From Symbiodinium sp. CCMP2592 (Eukaryota; Sar; Dinophyceae; Suessiales; Symbiodiniaceae), in the NCBI GenBank assembly GCA_905221615.1, contig CAJNDT010000002.1, positions 1,140,423 through 1,204,422 on the forward strand: a stretch of 64,000 nt of DNA, in the 5' to 3' direction. The translations under genes and the position numbers were made by a program. The first letter of the stretch is position 1. Each line of letters begins with the position of its first letter. The notes below the pieces were generated by a model that saw only the letters and a program-made list of their open reading frames with translations, was not told where the DNA came from and did not search any database. Positions 32,387 through 43,751 of the stretch are shown here, piece by piece.

Positions 32387-33718
32387 GAGGAGCTATGTAC
32401 TTGCACGGCACCTGCTAGCATGCCTTCGTCGGGGCAGCTCTGGTTTCAATTTTCGATGCAGCTACACCTGCTTCAGAGAGCGGGTGCTGCTTCGGGGATC
32501 ATGCAAACATGAAATGCCGATATTGCCTGAAGCCGACAATCCTGCTTCAAGGGTGCGACGCCATATTGAATGTCAGGTGAAAGTAACATATCTAGATCTA
32601 GACAGTTTTAGCCCGATCTCGAGCACTTCTCCTGTTTCAATGTCTGACATTTGATATATGGAAGCTCGCAAGTCAAGCATGGGGGTGAACCTCATGATGG
32701 GGCGAAGCACTCACGTGTCACAGGCCAGTGCAATACCCGGATACAAATGCAAACGCTGCCTTTGCAAGAGAACTGAGTGTGCTACCTTATAAGCCCAACA
32801 TAGTGCCACCAAGATTCTTGCGCAGGTACTGATGAATCGCCGGCAGAACGTCGGTGCGCTTCTGCAGAGAGGCATCTCCTTTGGTGCGAGTCCAACCGGC
32901 CAGTTTTATGCTGATACGGGTGTGCCAAAGGTTTGATCATATCCGAGCTAGCATAGACACCGTAGTAGTGGGCTGGGTTTGGTATATATGTACGAGAGGC
33001 AGGCATGTACGGTTTCAGTACATCGACTAAACGGTGTAGGTTGATTGAAGAGATGAATATGGTTCTGCATGGGTTCTGGGTCCGGGGCTTTATAAGGGCT
33101 TGAGGTTGTGGTATATTTTATTTACATGTAGATAAAGCTTCTCCAGGTGAATTTAAGATTCGGGTTGTGGGTATTTATATATTCGGTTTACATATTGGGT
33201 TATATCTGGCTATATAATATGTGGGCTTCAGGTTGTAGGATATGTAAGGTTATTATAAGATACGGGGTTATATAGGGTATTTATACATTCGGGATTTACA
33301 TTGGGTTTGTGCGGGGGTTCACGGGCTTGTATAGTGGGGACACTTAATTACTCGATTTATTTGGTTTATGCTGCTGCACCATGAGGTGTTTGATGCACTG
33401 TGTTGTAGTCTGGACAGACCACATTGATCGACACTTTCAGTCAATTTGATGCTCCTGCAGTGTTACTCGAAATCGAAGGCTCCGGGCTTCGCTGAAGCAA
33501 GCAAACTGGGTTTTCATACCATGAATCCTCGAAGCTGCTGTCTGTCAGCACCCTATATATCCCAAACCTACTCCACATAGACCTATATACAGCCCATATA
33601 TATGTAAACCTTATGTAATGAACCTTCTATATAGGTTTATGTAAATTAGGGGTTTCGGGGTGCTATATGTATCCATACACATGTCAGGCTACGCTCGGTT
33701 TATCCTATACGGGGAACT

Positions 33719-33868
33719 ACTTGGAGGGTCGGGGGACTTATATAGTAACTGGTTATGTTATATAGGGATTCTTATAAGTACCATGAGCCCCAATTATGGT
33801 CCCCTTTAAGGGTACTTATATAAGTATACTTACTATACCTGCTTACTAAGTCCCCGGACACTCCAAAG
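33719..33868. repeat. MITE-like element with terminal inverted repeats
   Basis: The left end TTGGAGGGTCGGGGGACTTA and the reverse complement of the right end TTGGAGTGTCCGGGGACTTA match at 17 of 20 positions. The interior has a second inverted pair, CTTATAAGTACC and GGTACTTATATAAG, around 33771-33826. Total length is about 150 bp with no coding capacity. No clear target-site duplication was recognised. Confidence 0.6.
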
Positions 33869-34049
33869 ATATAGCGGGTGATCGATTTCGCTTTGTTTTG
33901 CTGAATCGGTTTCGATCAGCCTCGGCCAGCAATGCTGACTGCAGAAGCCGTGGAAGTTGCTGCCAGACGCTTGATGGCCCTCAATGCTCCGAAAGTGGCA
34001 TGATCAAGTTTATTCATTATATTCATTCGCAATTCAGACTGGCATGTGG

Positions 34050-34127
34050 TGCTACTCTATATAGTAGTATAGTAGTATAGTAGTACAGTATGGTGCTATA
34101 TAGTACTAGTATAGTAGTATAGTAGTA

Positions 34128-34207
<80 letters not shown>

Positions 34208-34208
34208 T
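34050..34208. repeat. AGT triplet microsatellite
   Basis: TATAGTAG units pass into about 25 perfect AGT triplets at about 34131-34207. Poly-Leu and poly-Tyr frames across it are artefacts. Confidence 0.95.
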
Positions 34209-34278
34209 ATAGCCCAGAAGCAACTTGCATTAAGACACATCCAAGGCATTCGTGGCCATCTTCTTGCTGGCATCGTGG

Positions 34279-34876
34279 ATGGATCCAGCACAGATTGCCT
34301 TGCGACAGGCCGACATCATAGAGTATTTCGCAGGGACAGCAAAGATAGCACGGTTGGGTCGGGCAGCCGGGTGGAACGTACTAGCTCACGATATCCTCTT
34401 CGACAAACAGAAAAAGAGCAGCATGAACATGAACGGATCTGCTGGCTTTGCGCTACTAGGCTTGCGATCGGAGTCTTTCCGGGGATTCATGGGATCTATC
34501 CAAAATTCTATACAGGGTGTTTCGGCTGGAGGGGATGCCTATATTGTGTTTTATAGCAATGTCCAGGTAGACCCGGTACTCTTTGCAAGCAGCTACATGT
34601 GCGGTTTTTTGTTACAAGTGAGTTCGGTTTGTTGCCCAATACTACCCGAGCCTTCGGAAATGGTGGTTCTCTTTTGTGGGTCCTTAGATAAGTCCAGTCC
34701 TTAATTAGGTCGATGGGGCATTGTTTCCTTTGCTATACTACAGTACCATATATATATATATATATACCCTATATGCGCTATATACCAGTATACTACTATA
34801 TATATATATATATATATATTTATATGGAACCACCACCACCACCACCACCACCACCACCACCACCACTACTACTACT

Positions 34877-34938
<62 letters not shown>

Positions 34939-35909
34939 CTACTACTACTACACTGATCCCAAGTCTTGGCAGCCCAGGCTCGCCGTCTACATGCTGCTTT
35001 GTGCAAATCCAGAGGGAGCTGCGGTGTTCCTGGGGATCGAGTGTTCGACTTATGTCTTGATCAATCGGGGCACTTCCAAGAGAAGCCCGTTGGTACCTAT
35101 GGGCGATCGCTGTTTGACGAGTGTCGCACAATCGAACATGTTCACAAGCAGGCCGGATTCATGGTATGCCATGACTTCTATACGTGTTTCAGTTTCATGT
35201 AAACACATCGATAGCTTGTTGCCGGTCTATGTGTGCAGGGCGATCCTCCTCATGTTGGCGGCTCACCTAGTGAATGCCGTCTGGATTGTGGAGCAACCTG
35301 CAAGCTCCTTGCTGTACATGCATGATCGGTTTCAGTGGCTGTTACGAGCTTACCTTCGGCTTGGGATCCGGGCACCTTGTATGCAGCAGCCGCATGACTC
35401 ATGTTAACTGTACGACTGATCTTGCAAGACAATCGCCCTGATGCAGCTAAGATGTTCAAAGAAAATTTCTGGATGAGAAAGTATGCTCATTGGGTACCGA
35501 AAAGAACAGTATGCTGGTCCAACTCTCCTATGATCCGATGCTTGAGGGCAGGCAAGCTTGCTAACCATGAAAGAGGTGGCCAAAATGGTGTTCGGCATTC
35601 TCGCAACCGGCATGGGGTTCGTTGCTTTCAAGGAAGTCGAAAGCTAAAGGACACCCAGTTCCCTGTCAGCAATGTAATCAGCAAGTCTGGTACATTCTCG
35701 TAAAACCCTTGTCCATGAACCCACGCAACACACCGCGAGGCGATATCCTGCAAAGTTTGCCCGAGCTCTCGTTGATTTGGTTCCTGCTCTCCGGCACGGT
35801 CCTGCTCGCTTGCAGCCGACTGCGGAGGCCGGTGGGAGAGCCTTGCAAGTCATTTGGGCGGACAAGCAGAGGGAGGGAGAGAGGGAGAGAGAGAGAGAGA
35901 GAGAGATAG

Positions 35910-35940
<31 letters not shown>

Positions 35941-37784
35941 AACGGGACGCAGGTTAAAGACGCAGATGGGTCGCGATGGGGAGTGAGAGAGAGAGAGAGA
36001 GAATATAGGTGCTTCTGCATCACTAGGAAGCACCCCTTTTTTTCAACGATCATCGTTATGTTGTTATATAAGAGGAGAGGCAGAGAGATAGAGAGAGAGA
36101 GAGAGACAGAACAAATAGGTGCTTCTTCATCACTAGGAAGCACTTCTTTATTCAACGACCGAGGGGTTACACTGGCCATTATATGATATGAATGGATGTA
36201 TATACTGTTGTGCAGAATGAAATCAGCTTGTGCAGGCACTGCATCTCAATACCCCATTGGAAGATCTCTTCGGTGCTTATCCTTGGGAGAAATGGGGCGA
36301 GGCTGGCTTAGAGGAGTGCATGGTCTACCTACGATGCAGCACTTTGGTCACTGTGCCAAAAGCATTCAAACACTTGATTCCGAAGAGCCTCGCTCATTGC
36401 TGCAGCCTTTACAATTAGCTGCTTTTGAGCTTTCGCTTGCAGTGTGTAATTGAAGTTTGCAGATAATTAGCTGCAGCTGGGATCGAAGGCTTGCCGAAAA
36501 GGTCTGTCTACCACGGATGTCATGTGCTTGCTACTTTTGCAGAATGCACCTGGCAGCCCGAGTTCAGCAGCAACCAAGCCCTTGCATTGCCGAAGTTTGT
36601 GTTGAAATCCCTGAATCGGACCCCTACATTATGCCCAGGACACAATCTGCAAACAGCGTTTTTTGACTCGGATGGTCTCCAAGCACTGAAAACGAGATTG
36701 CGGAAACAGGCGTCCAAATGGCGGAAACTCGCGGCCAAATGGCGGAAACTAGCGGAATGGGGTCCCGCGCCCCCCAAAACCGGCCCAGCCCGAGATTGCG
36801 GAAACAGGCGTCCAAATGGCGGAAACTCGCGGCCAAATGGCGGAAACTAGCGGAATGGGGTCCCGCACCCCCCAAAACCGGCCCAGCCCGAGATTGCGGA
36901 AACAGGCGTCCAAATGGCGGAAACTCGCGGCCAAATGGCGGAAACTAGCGGAACGGCCCAAACCATCAACCCAGCACAGCGTTTCAGAGGGGGTTGGGGT
37001 GTGCTTGTGTCGGGTTTGGGGGTTCGGGGGTTGGGGGTTGGGGTTGGGGTTGGGGTGGTTAGGGGGCACCCCGCCTCCCCAAAAGCAGCTACAAGCTCCA
37101 CTCGGGGGTTGGGGGTGGGGATGGGGGATGGGGGTGTGGGCGGGTTTGTGCTGCTTGTGCCTTATGTTTGCAAGTTGCTATGTGTTTGAAAGCTGTGTGC
37201 CTGCATTCGGTTCACGTCTTGCATCTGTGGGCTCGACTAAAGTAACTCATGTCGTTTGAGTCTCTGCCCACGAGACGTGGGTCGACAGAGACGTTGGCCC
37301 GGGGTCTGGCTTTGGCATCTGCGCCTTTGGTGGAGATGCTACGGCCGAAGCAAGAGCCTATGGATGCGGAAGAAGCAGCTCTACAGGCAGAAATGCAGGT
37401 CCGCCCACAATCCCTACAAAACCCTTTAAAAGGGATACCCCTTCTATATAACCATTTCCTAACTAATCTGAACTCTGTACCCATCCCAATTGCCTCCGCC
37501 AGGATATCTTCGAGCAGCTGACCGACGGTGTGATCGACATTCCTTCTGACGATACGGAGGATGGGAACTGCGAGGCCGAATGCTTTTTGAAAGGTTTTTA
37601 GATGGGTGAGGGCATATATATGCCTACATAGATCAATCTCTGTATTTCATGCATCCGAAACCCATGAAGTCGGAAGCCTGACCGGAAGCCCTAGCTAAGC
37701 TAATCCAAATCTAGTTTTGTGTGGGATCCATGATGCCAGTCCGGTGAACCTGAGGGCTGTCGCCGAAGCGGGGTTTATATAGGA

Positions 37785-37822
<38 letters not shown>

Positions 37823-40547
37823 TCTATAATATATATATATATATATATATATAGATAGGATCGGGTTTAAGGGTGTGTGGTTCGAAGGGGGTTGAGTTGT
37901 TCCGGTTTGGACTGCATAATGTTAACTGCAGAACGCACACACACATGCATGTGTGTATATATATATATATGTATATGTATATATGTATACTCATGTATGC
38001 ATGCACATCTTCACCCCGCATGTGACAGTGAAGCCCGACAGGCTTCTGCCGGTGGAGACGCAGAGATGGAAGAGACGCTTCTTGAATCTGCTGAGCCTCC
38101 CGAACAGATTCCGAGCCCGACGCCAGCTCTTCCCGAGCAGACCAATCCGAGCCCGACGAGTGCAGGATCCCCGGCAGCTCTTCCCAAGCAGACCAATCCG
38201 AGTCCGAGCCCGACGAGTGCAGGATCCCCGGATGCTCTTCCCAAGCAGACCAATCCGAGTCCGAGCCCGACGAGTGCAGGATGCCCACAAGCTCTTCCCA
38301 AGCAGACCAATCCGAGTCCGAGCCCGACGAGTGCAGGATCCCCGGCAGCTCTTCCCAAGCAGACCAATCCGAGTCCGAGCCCGACGAGTGCAGGATCCCC
38401 ACAAGCTCTTCCCATGCAGCCCAATCCGAGTCCGAGGCCGACGAGTGCAGGATCCCCGCCAGCTCTTCCCAAGCAGACCAATCCAACCCCGAGCCCGACG
38501 AGTGCAGGATCCCCGCCAGCTCTTCCCATGCAGCCCAATCCAACCCCGAGGCCGACGAGTGCAGGATCCCCACAAGCTCCTCCCAAGCAGAGCTTGCTTC
38601 AGACAAATGCACCGCCAGCGCCGCCGGCCAATCCGAGCCCGACAGGTCCGGCAAAATCCCCACCAGCTCTTCCCAAGCAGAACCCAACTCCTCCTGCCAA
38701 GCAGAGCTTGCTTGTGTCAAAAGCTCGTGCACCTCCCGCCCCAGCTTTTGCCGGACCTGCTCCGACAAGTGCCGCCATAGACCGCCGGCTGAGACGCATA
38801 ATGACGCCAAACAGTCGAGGAGTGCACAAAGTCTCCGAGCAGGTACGTGCTATGTATGGGGATCCCGACCAGAAGCATAAGGTCATCAAGCTCTTCCAGA
38901 ACTGTGGGTACTGTCCTGAAGCGTTTGTGAAGAAGTTTCGCTTTACTGTGCAGAAAGAGCACGAAAGCGAAGTGGAAGTTCCATTCGAATTTCTGTCCAA
39001 AGAAGAAATGTCCATGGATCCATACAACATGACGGAGCTACTTGGCTCACTCTACACACATGTATACGTACATTATGTATTTACACATGTACAGACATGC
39101 ATGAGAAACATATATTACATTTATACAGACACACGCACACACACGTATAGACACGGTCTGCATATACATGGATAACATATACATATATGTAGATATATAT
39201 ATATATATATATAATATACATAACACATAATGTAGGGCGGTACCCTGTATACGGTCAAATATTCACAGGCATGTTGTGCATGTGCATTCGCACACATGAC
39301 ACGTTTGGACACACAGGGCTCATATGTAGGCTGCTTCATTTCCTCTGTACCCCGAATTTAACCCGATCGATAACCATCCTCATGCAAAACAAACTCAGGG
39401 CCGACATCGCTGAAGTGGTTCGCAAGGCGGAGGATGACCCGGCGAAATTCATCAGGCACTCGCTTTCAGTTGGTTCGATACGGGTTTCATATGGGTAAAC
39501 TTAGAATAGGCTTTGGATTTATGCTCCGGGTTAAAAGTGTATGTATAAGGACTCGAGGTTCTATATGGGGTATATTAGGGACGCCAATTAAACATATAGA
39601 CCCTCTTATACGATCTCGAAATGTTACAGTAACCTCAAGTGAAGCACAGCCCAGAGCCCAATCTAAAGCCCCCGGCAAGTCTCCACACGCCAAATCAGGC
39701 AAAATGAAGAGAGCCATCCTTCTGCCCTGGCAGGAAGCACACGTTCAAGGTCGGAGTCATCACGTACTACACCGAACTCAAGGTGAAGGGGTTCAAGAAG
39801 TGCCTTGCCTTGTAAGTGTTAATTGGGCTTCTATTGGAGGTCAGTTGTCGAGTGGACTTCTGTTCAACCGCCCTGAACGAAGGGGCAGCCCAGCAAACCC
39901 AAAACCCCACAAAACGACCAAACCCAAAGCCTTGCATTAGAGAGGTGGAGGGAAAGTATTTTCCATTCCTGTGCCCGGGCTCCGATCATCATATCAAATT
40001 GGTAATTCCCGTGCACCCCTTGCACACGTATGCATCGAATTTACAAAGGCTTCTTCGGTTAGCCTTAAGCTACAAAACCATGGCAGCCGTCACTACCGAT
40101 GGTCCTCCATGCCCATTCGTGCCATCTCATGACTTTGAACGACAAGCTGAAGCCTCCGGCCCAATTTCCGAGCTGATGCATATTCCTGCATGAGAAAAAG
40201 CTGTTTCACTCTGATGCTGTTCAAAACTAAATGCCTAGACATTTCTTACGCAGACAACAGAAAGAAACTAATTCAAGCCCGGCACGGACTTGTTCAAGGT
40301 CTCGACACGGCGGTAGATCTGTGGAATGCTGTATATTCCAAGCTGGATGAAATCAATGGCAATCCTTGAATCGAAGTACCCTTTCGGGAATTTTTCCTCT
40401 GATGTTCTTCTCCTCACTTGAGCTTCCGATCCTTGTCGCCCTTCCGCCATGATGGCAAACAGCTTGGATTTGAATCCACTAGAACTAGCGCTGAGCCAGG
40501 AGAAAGGCTTTCAGGTGTTGTGGTGTTTTATGGTGTGTTGGGGTTCG

Positions 40548-40608
<61 letters not shown>

Positions 40609-42621
40609 CTCTCCGTCCCTCTCTTGCTCTCCTTGTCTCGCTCGGCTTCGTTTGTGAGGGTTGCTCGTTTGTGGGGGCAAAACGAATGTATGTTATTTTG
40701 TGAAGCCCGAAATCAGCCCATTGCCCAGGCAGAGTGCCCGCAGCAGTGTCACGGAGGAGCAAGAGTTTCTGGACGAGGACCAGGATGCTGTGGAGATGGA
40801 TATGTCTAATGACTTCGTGTTCGGCCAGAGCAGCTCTGCCCTGCCATCCCAAGGTGGGCACGCTACGATGTTTTTCTTGAGTTATCAGCCCATGTCTTGC
40901 AATACAGCTTGCAACCTGCATGTGGTTTGCGTCATTCGTCGTATACAAGCCAATCACTAAACTTGTTCGGGTCATGTGCACACAGCCACCAAACCCCGAA
41001 GCTCCGAAATGTCGGATCCAGATAACGAATTATACAAAACCCCCTATAGCTCTGGATCCCTGTACAACTATATATGAAAAGCCCAATGTCTGGATTCTAC
41101 AAATATCATCCATAAACCTGCCAGAAACAGTTCGTACAAGCCCCTTTCAAAAACCTCATAGTAAACCCTATATAAGCATAATCCCTAAAAAGCCCTAAAC
41201 CCAAAACCCTCCGAAGTATATAGGATTCTACTGATGCCGTCTAATCCCATGGAATACTTCCCCACAAAACCTTCTCACCAACAAGCCCTCGATCCCAACC
41301 TTTGCCACACGCACCCACCTCCGGTGCTATAAGGTGAGATCTCCACGGCCTCCAGGCAAGCAGCTGACCCAAATGTGCGGGACAAAATCCAGAAAGACGC
41401 CGAGAAAACACTCAAGAAACTTGGGTGGCCGGAACACGAAGAGGCCATGGATGCATCGAGCACCCTGCCGAAGTGCATTCTATGCATAACAAGGAGACTT
41501 GCACGAGTGACGGACGTCCAGTCTAACCTCGAGAAATTCCTCCCGCCCCCACCGCCTGAAAATGCTTCAGCCGAAGTGAAAGAGAAGTATGCAAAAGGGA
41601 TTCGACAGAAGCTGCTGGTTGCAATAGTTCTGATCATGATCTTTACTTTTTGCAGGTTGCTGGTCGATCTTATAAGTCCAGGGTTCACCGATCTCCCTGC
41701 AATGGGCCCAGGATGATTGCAAAGCTGCAAGCTTGCTACAACGACCTGGATTCCGTGAACGACGAGCTTGCAGAGCTCAAGGCCACCGGTCTTGTGGAGG
41801 GATTTGACTCGCTGTCTGGCAGCAGTTATGAGATTGTATGCGATTTACTGTTTCGTAGCCCTTTGTGATAGAATTGGCATCGGTTTTTACTAAGGCTGCA
41901 GCCCGAGATTTGCAAGCAAGTGGAGGCTGCTCGCAAGAAGTGTCTTGGCTTGCAGGTTTCAAGGCTATATAGGGTTCAAGGGCCTCAGGGTACATATGGG
42001 TTTTATATATATATATAGTTTAGAGTTCTATACTTGCGGGCTTTGCTGGGTTTGTTTATATAAGGGTTGAGCATGGCACCCCCGGCCTCCATAATCGATC
42101 AGGTCCATCTTGTAGCCCCGACGCTTCCTTTTGTTTGGATCAGTTGCTCGCTATCATGCATAGGTCTTCTTTCTATTTATATGTATATATATATATATAC
42201 AGACCATCCCCTACATACCTTCGTAGGTATGTTAGTTTAGCTTTTTCTCTGGGTAGCTCTGCATCTATATAGATATGTCGAATATTTTTCTATCCGCCCA
42301 GCTTATGTCCGTCTATTGTAATTACCTGGAAACAATCACTGGTATCCGAGGGTGGTGGAGAGCTGGGATCTCGAGTCTCGTGCAAGGACACCGTCTGTGA
42401 TCATTGAGCAACCCATGCATCCTGCTGTTGAATAGGTGTGTGCAGCTTCGTAACATAAAGTGCTAGCGCCTGTGCCATTCTCCAGGATTCTGCTGCAAGA
42501 CTATGCAAGCTCGGTGGCTGATGTCAAGCCCAAGTCGGGCAAAGCCAAGCCTCCAAGGCCCAAGGTGAATGTGCGACCGCCCCCGGCTGATGAGAAGCCG
42601 GCCAAGAGACAGAAGAAGTAG
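34279..42621 (+). CDS. Gene B: methyltransferase-like N-terminus plus proline-rich and helical regions, about 17 exons
   Basis: Exon 1 (ATG 34279) encodes ADIIEYFAGTAKIARLGRAA and GWNVLAHDI, a Rossmann/SAM-type motif I. Exon 2 (about 34978-35154) has FLGIECSTYVLINRGTSKRS and exon 3 (35239 to about 35372) WIVEQPASSLLYMHDRFQWL, in the positions of methyltransferase motifs IV and VI but without PC and ENV. Further pieces: 35429-35567 (FWMRKYAHWVPKRTVCWSNS), about 35636-35868 (KFARALVDLVPAL), 36228-36402 (YPWEKWGEAGLEEC), 37249-37399, 37503-37592, about 38030-39011 (Pro/Ser repeats then IDRRLRRIMTPNSRG), 39398-39470, 39735-39812, 40731-40852, 41357-41613, 41706-41834, 41899-41956. The last exon, 42486-42621, is basic (ADEKPAKRQKK, stop TAG 42619-42621). 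It could be two genes joined. Function unknown; the degenerate motif IV argues against active methyltransferase. Boundaries are approximate. Confidence 0.5.
34748..34952. repeat. Compound TA / ACC / AGT / ACT microsatellite cluster
   Basis: TA runs (about 34748-34766 and 34795-34818), ACC triplets (34829-34866), short ACT, a long AGT run (34877-34936) and ACT again. The AGT and ACT runs are mutually complementary and can form a hairpin. It lies in the first intron of gene B. Confidence 0.95.
35869..36118. repeat. GA-rich microsatellites with a duplicated spacer
   Basis: GA dinucleotide runs at about 35871-36001 and 36075-36112 are each followed by a near-identical spacer (ATAGGTGCTTCTKCATCACT then AGGAAGCAC), so the whole module of about 115 bp is duplicated. 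Located in a gene B intron. Confidence 0.85.
36694..36952 (+). repeat. 98-bp tandem repeat with 22-bp sub-repeats
   Basis: GAGATTGCGGAAACAGGCGT recurs at 36694, 36792 and 36890. Inside each unit, CCAAATGGCGGAAACT repeats at about 22 bp. Frames on both strands are open but are repeat translations. Followed by GGTTGGGG-type text to about 37130, which could form G-quadruplexes. Confidence 0.85.
37787..37990. repeat. TA microsatellites
   Basis: TA runs at about 37789-37820 and 37829-37853, then ACAC and TATATG repeats at about 37934-37990. Intronic to gene B. Confidence 0.9.
38126..38590 (+). repeat. 57-bp coding minisatellite (eight units) in gene B
   Basis: Units start at 38126 (51 bp), then at 38177, 38234, 38291, 38348, 38405, 38462 and 38519 at an exact 57-bp period, with a decayed ninth at 38576. 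The gene B frame reads ALPKQTNPSPSPTSAGSPA. Because 57 is a multiple of three, other frames on both strands are also open; these are shadows. The exact period keeps the gene B frame intact, so copy-number change is tolerated. Confidence 0.9.
39040..39245. repeat. ACAT/TATA microsatellite
   Basis: ACACATGTATAC-like text and a TA run at about 39190-39214 in the gene B intron after the long Pro-rich exon. Confidence 0.8.
40554..40604. repeat. TC dinucleotide microsatellite
   Basis: About 25 consecutive TC units in a gene B intron. Leu/Ser-only frames over it are artefacts. Confidence 0.95.
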
Positions 42622-43751
42622 TTTAGCTGCTTAGCTTCGGCAACAGCCTCGCTTTGAGAGCTAGATCAAAGGCTGTTTTTGAAAAGCCGATCCTTTAATG
42701 CCAGTCTGTACAGTGTTCGCAGGTGCCGCAAGTACTCCAATATATATATACATATATAATAGGATTATGTGTTGTATTTACGAACATAGAAAGCACTGCC
42801 CTGACATCCTGCAATCGGCACTGCAGACGGGCCTTCGGTAGCTTCAGGATGCCAAAACAACGGACCACGATATGCGCTATAGTTCCTATAGGATGCAATC
42901 TGATTACCTCATATCCACACAAACGCCAGGCTCCACCGACCTCCAGAGTCCAGCTCTGGAAGCATTGGCCGACACCGTGGCTGATGGTGTCACGTGCCAT
43001 GAATGTTGTGGAATACAGGGGGTATGTTGTTTCTCTTCGGGGTTTGGGCTGGGGTTTGGGCTTTCGCGGTGTTGGGTACCCCAACCGATGCAATCTATCT
43101 TTCATTAGCACCACTCTTGTTCCTCGAAACAACAAAGCCTTCCACCCCAAACCCCGAACCCAAAACCCTGAACCCTCGTATCCCAAACCGTGTACACCCT
43201 GAACCCTGTAAATCTATCCTTCATTAGCACCACCCTTAATTGTTCCTCGAAACAACAAAGCCCTCCACCCCGGTTTCAAAACCCTGAACCCTCGTATCCC
43301 AAACCGTGTACCCCCTGAACCATGTAAATCTATCCTTCATTAGCACCACCCTTGATATGGGCAACTTTCCTCGTAACAACAAAGCCCTCCACCCCAAACC
43401 CCGAGCCCAAAACCCTGAACCCTCGTACCCCAAAACGAATACACCCTTCCATGAACCCTGTAAATATATCCCCAACTCGTATAATTGTTCCTCGAAACAA
43501 CAAAGCCCTCCACCCCGATTTCAAAACCCTGAACCCTCGTATCCCAAACCGTGTACCCCCTGAACCATGTAAATCTATCCTTCATTAGCACCACCCTTGA
43601 TATGGGCAACTTTCCTCGTAACAACAAAGCCCTCCACCCCAAACCCCGAGCCCAAAACCCTGAACCCTCGTACCCCAAAACGAATACACCCTTCCATGAA
43701 CCCTGTAAATATATCCCCAACTCGTAAACTATAGCCCCCGGCCGATCTCAG
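42622..43751 (+). other. Spacer/intron between genes B and C with tandem repeats
   Basis: A possible small exon at about 42949-43018 (PALEALADTVADGVTCHECC) is followed by repeat text. A block at about 43085-43730 has units beginning ATCTATCCTTCATTAGCACC at about 43091, 43210, 43328 and 43573 and contains GAACCCTGAACCC-like degenerate telomeric text. The last two copies form a higher-order 245-bp repeat that is nearly identical. A splice-like CTCAG precedes 43752. Confidence 0.65.

Larger units (their letters stand above)
32387..34278. other. Spacer between genes A and B
   Basis: No supportable gene. Contains TATATAGGG-type degenerate repeats at about 33060-33360, a MITE-like element at 33719-33868 and an AGT microsatellite at about 34050-34208. 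Confidence 0.5.

Noticed and set aside
34023..34291. Poly-Leu and poly-Tyr reading frames
   Set aside because: Direct translation of the AGT triplet microsatellite.
37824..38810. Minus-strand frame of 328 residues with WEELVGILHSSGSDSD repeats
   Set aside because: It is the reverse-strand shadow of the 57-bp minisatellite; the period is a multiple of three, so several frames stay open.
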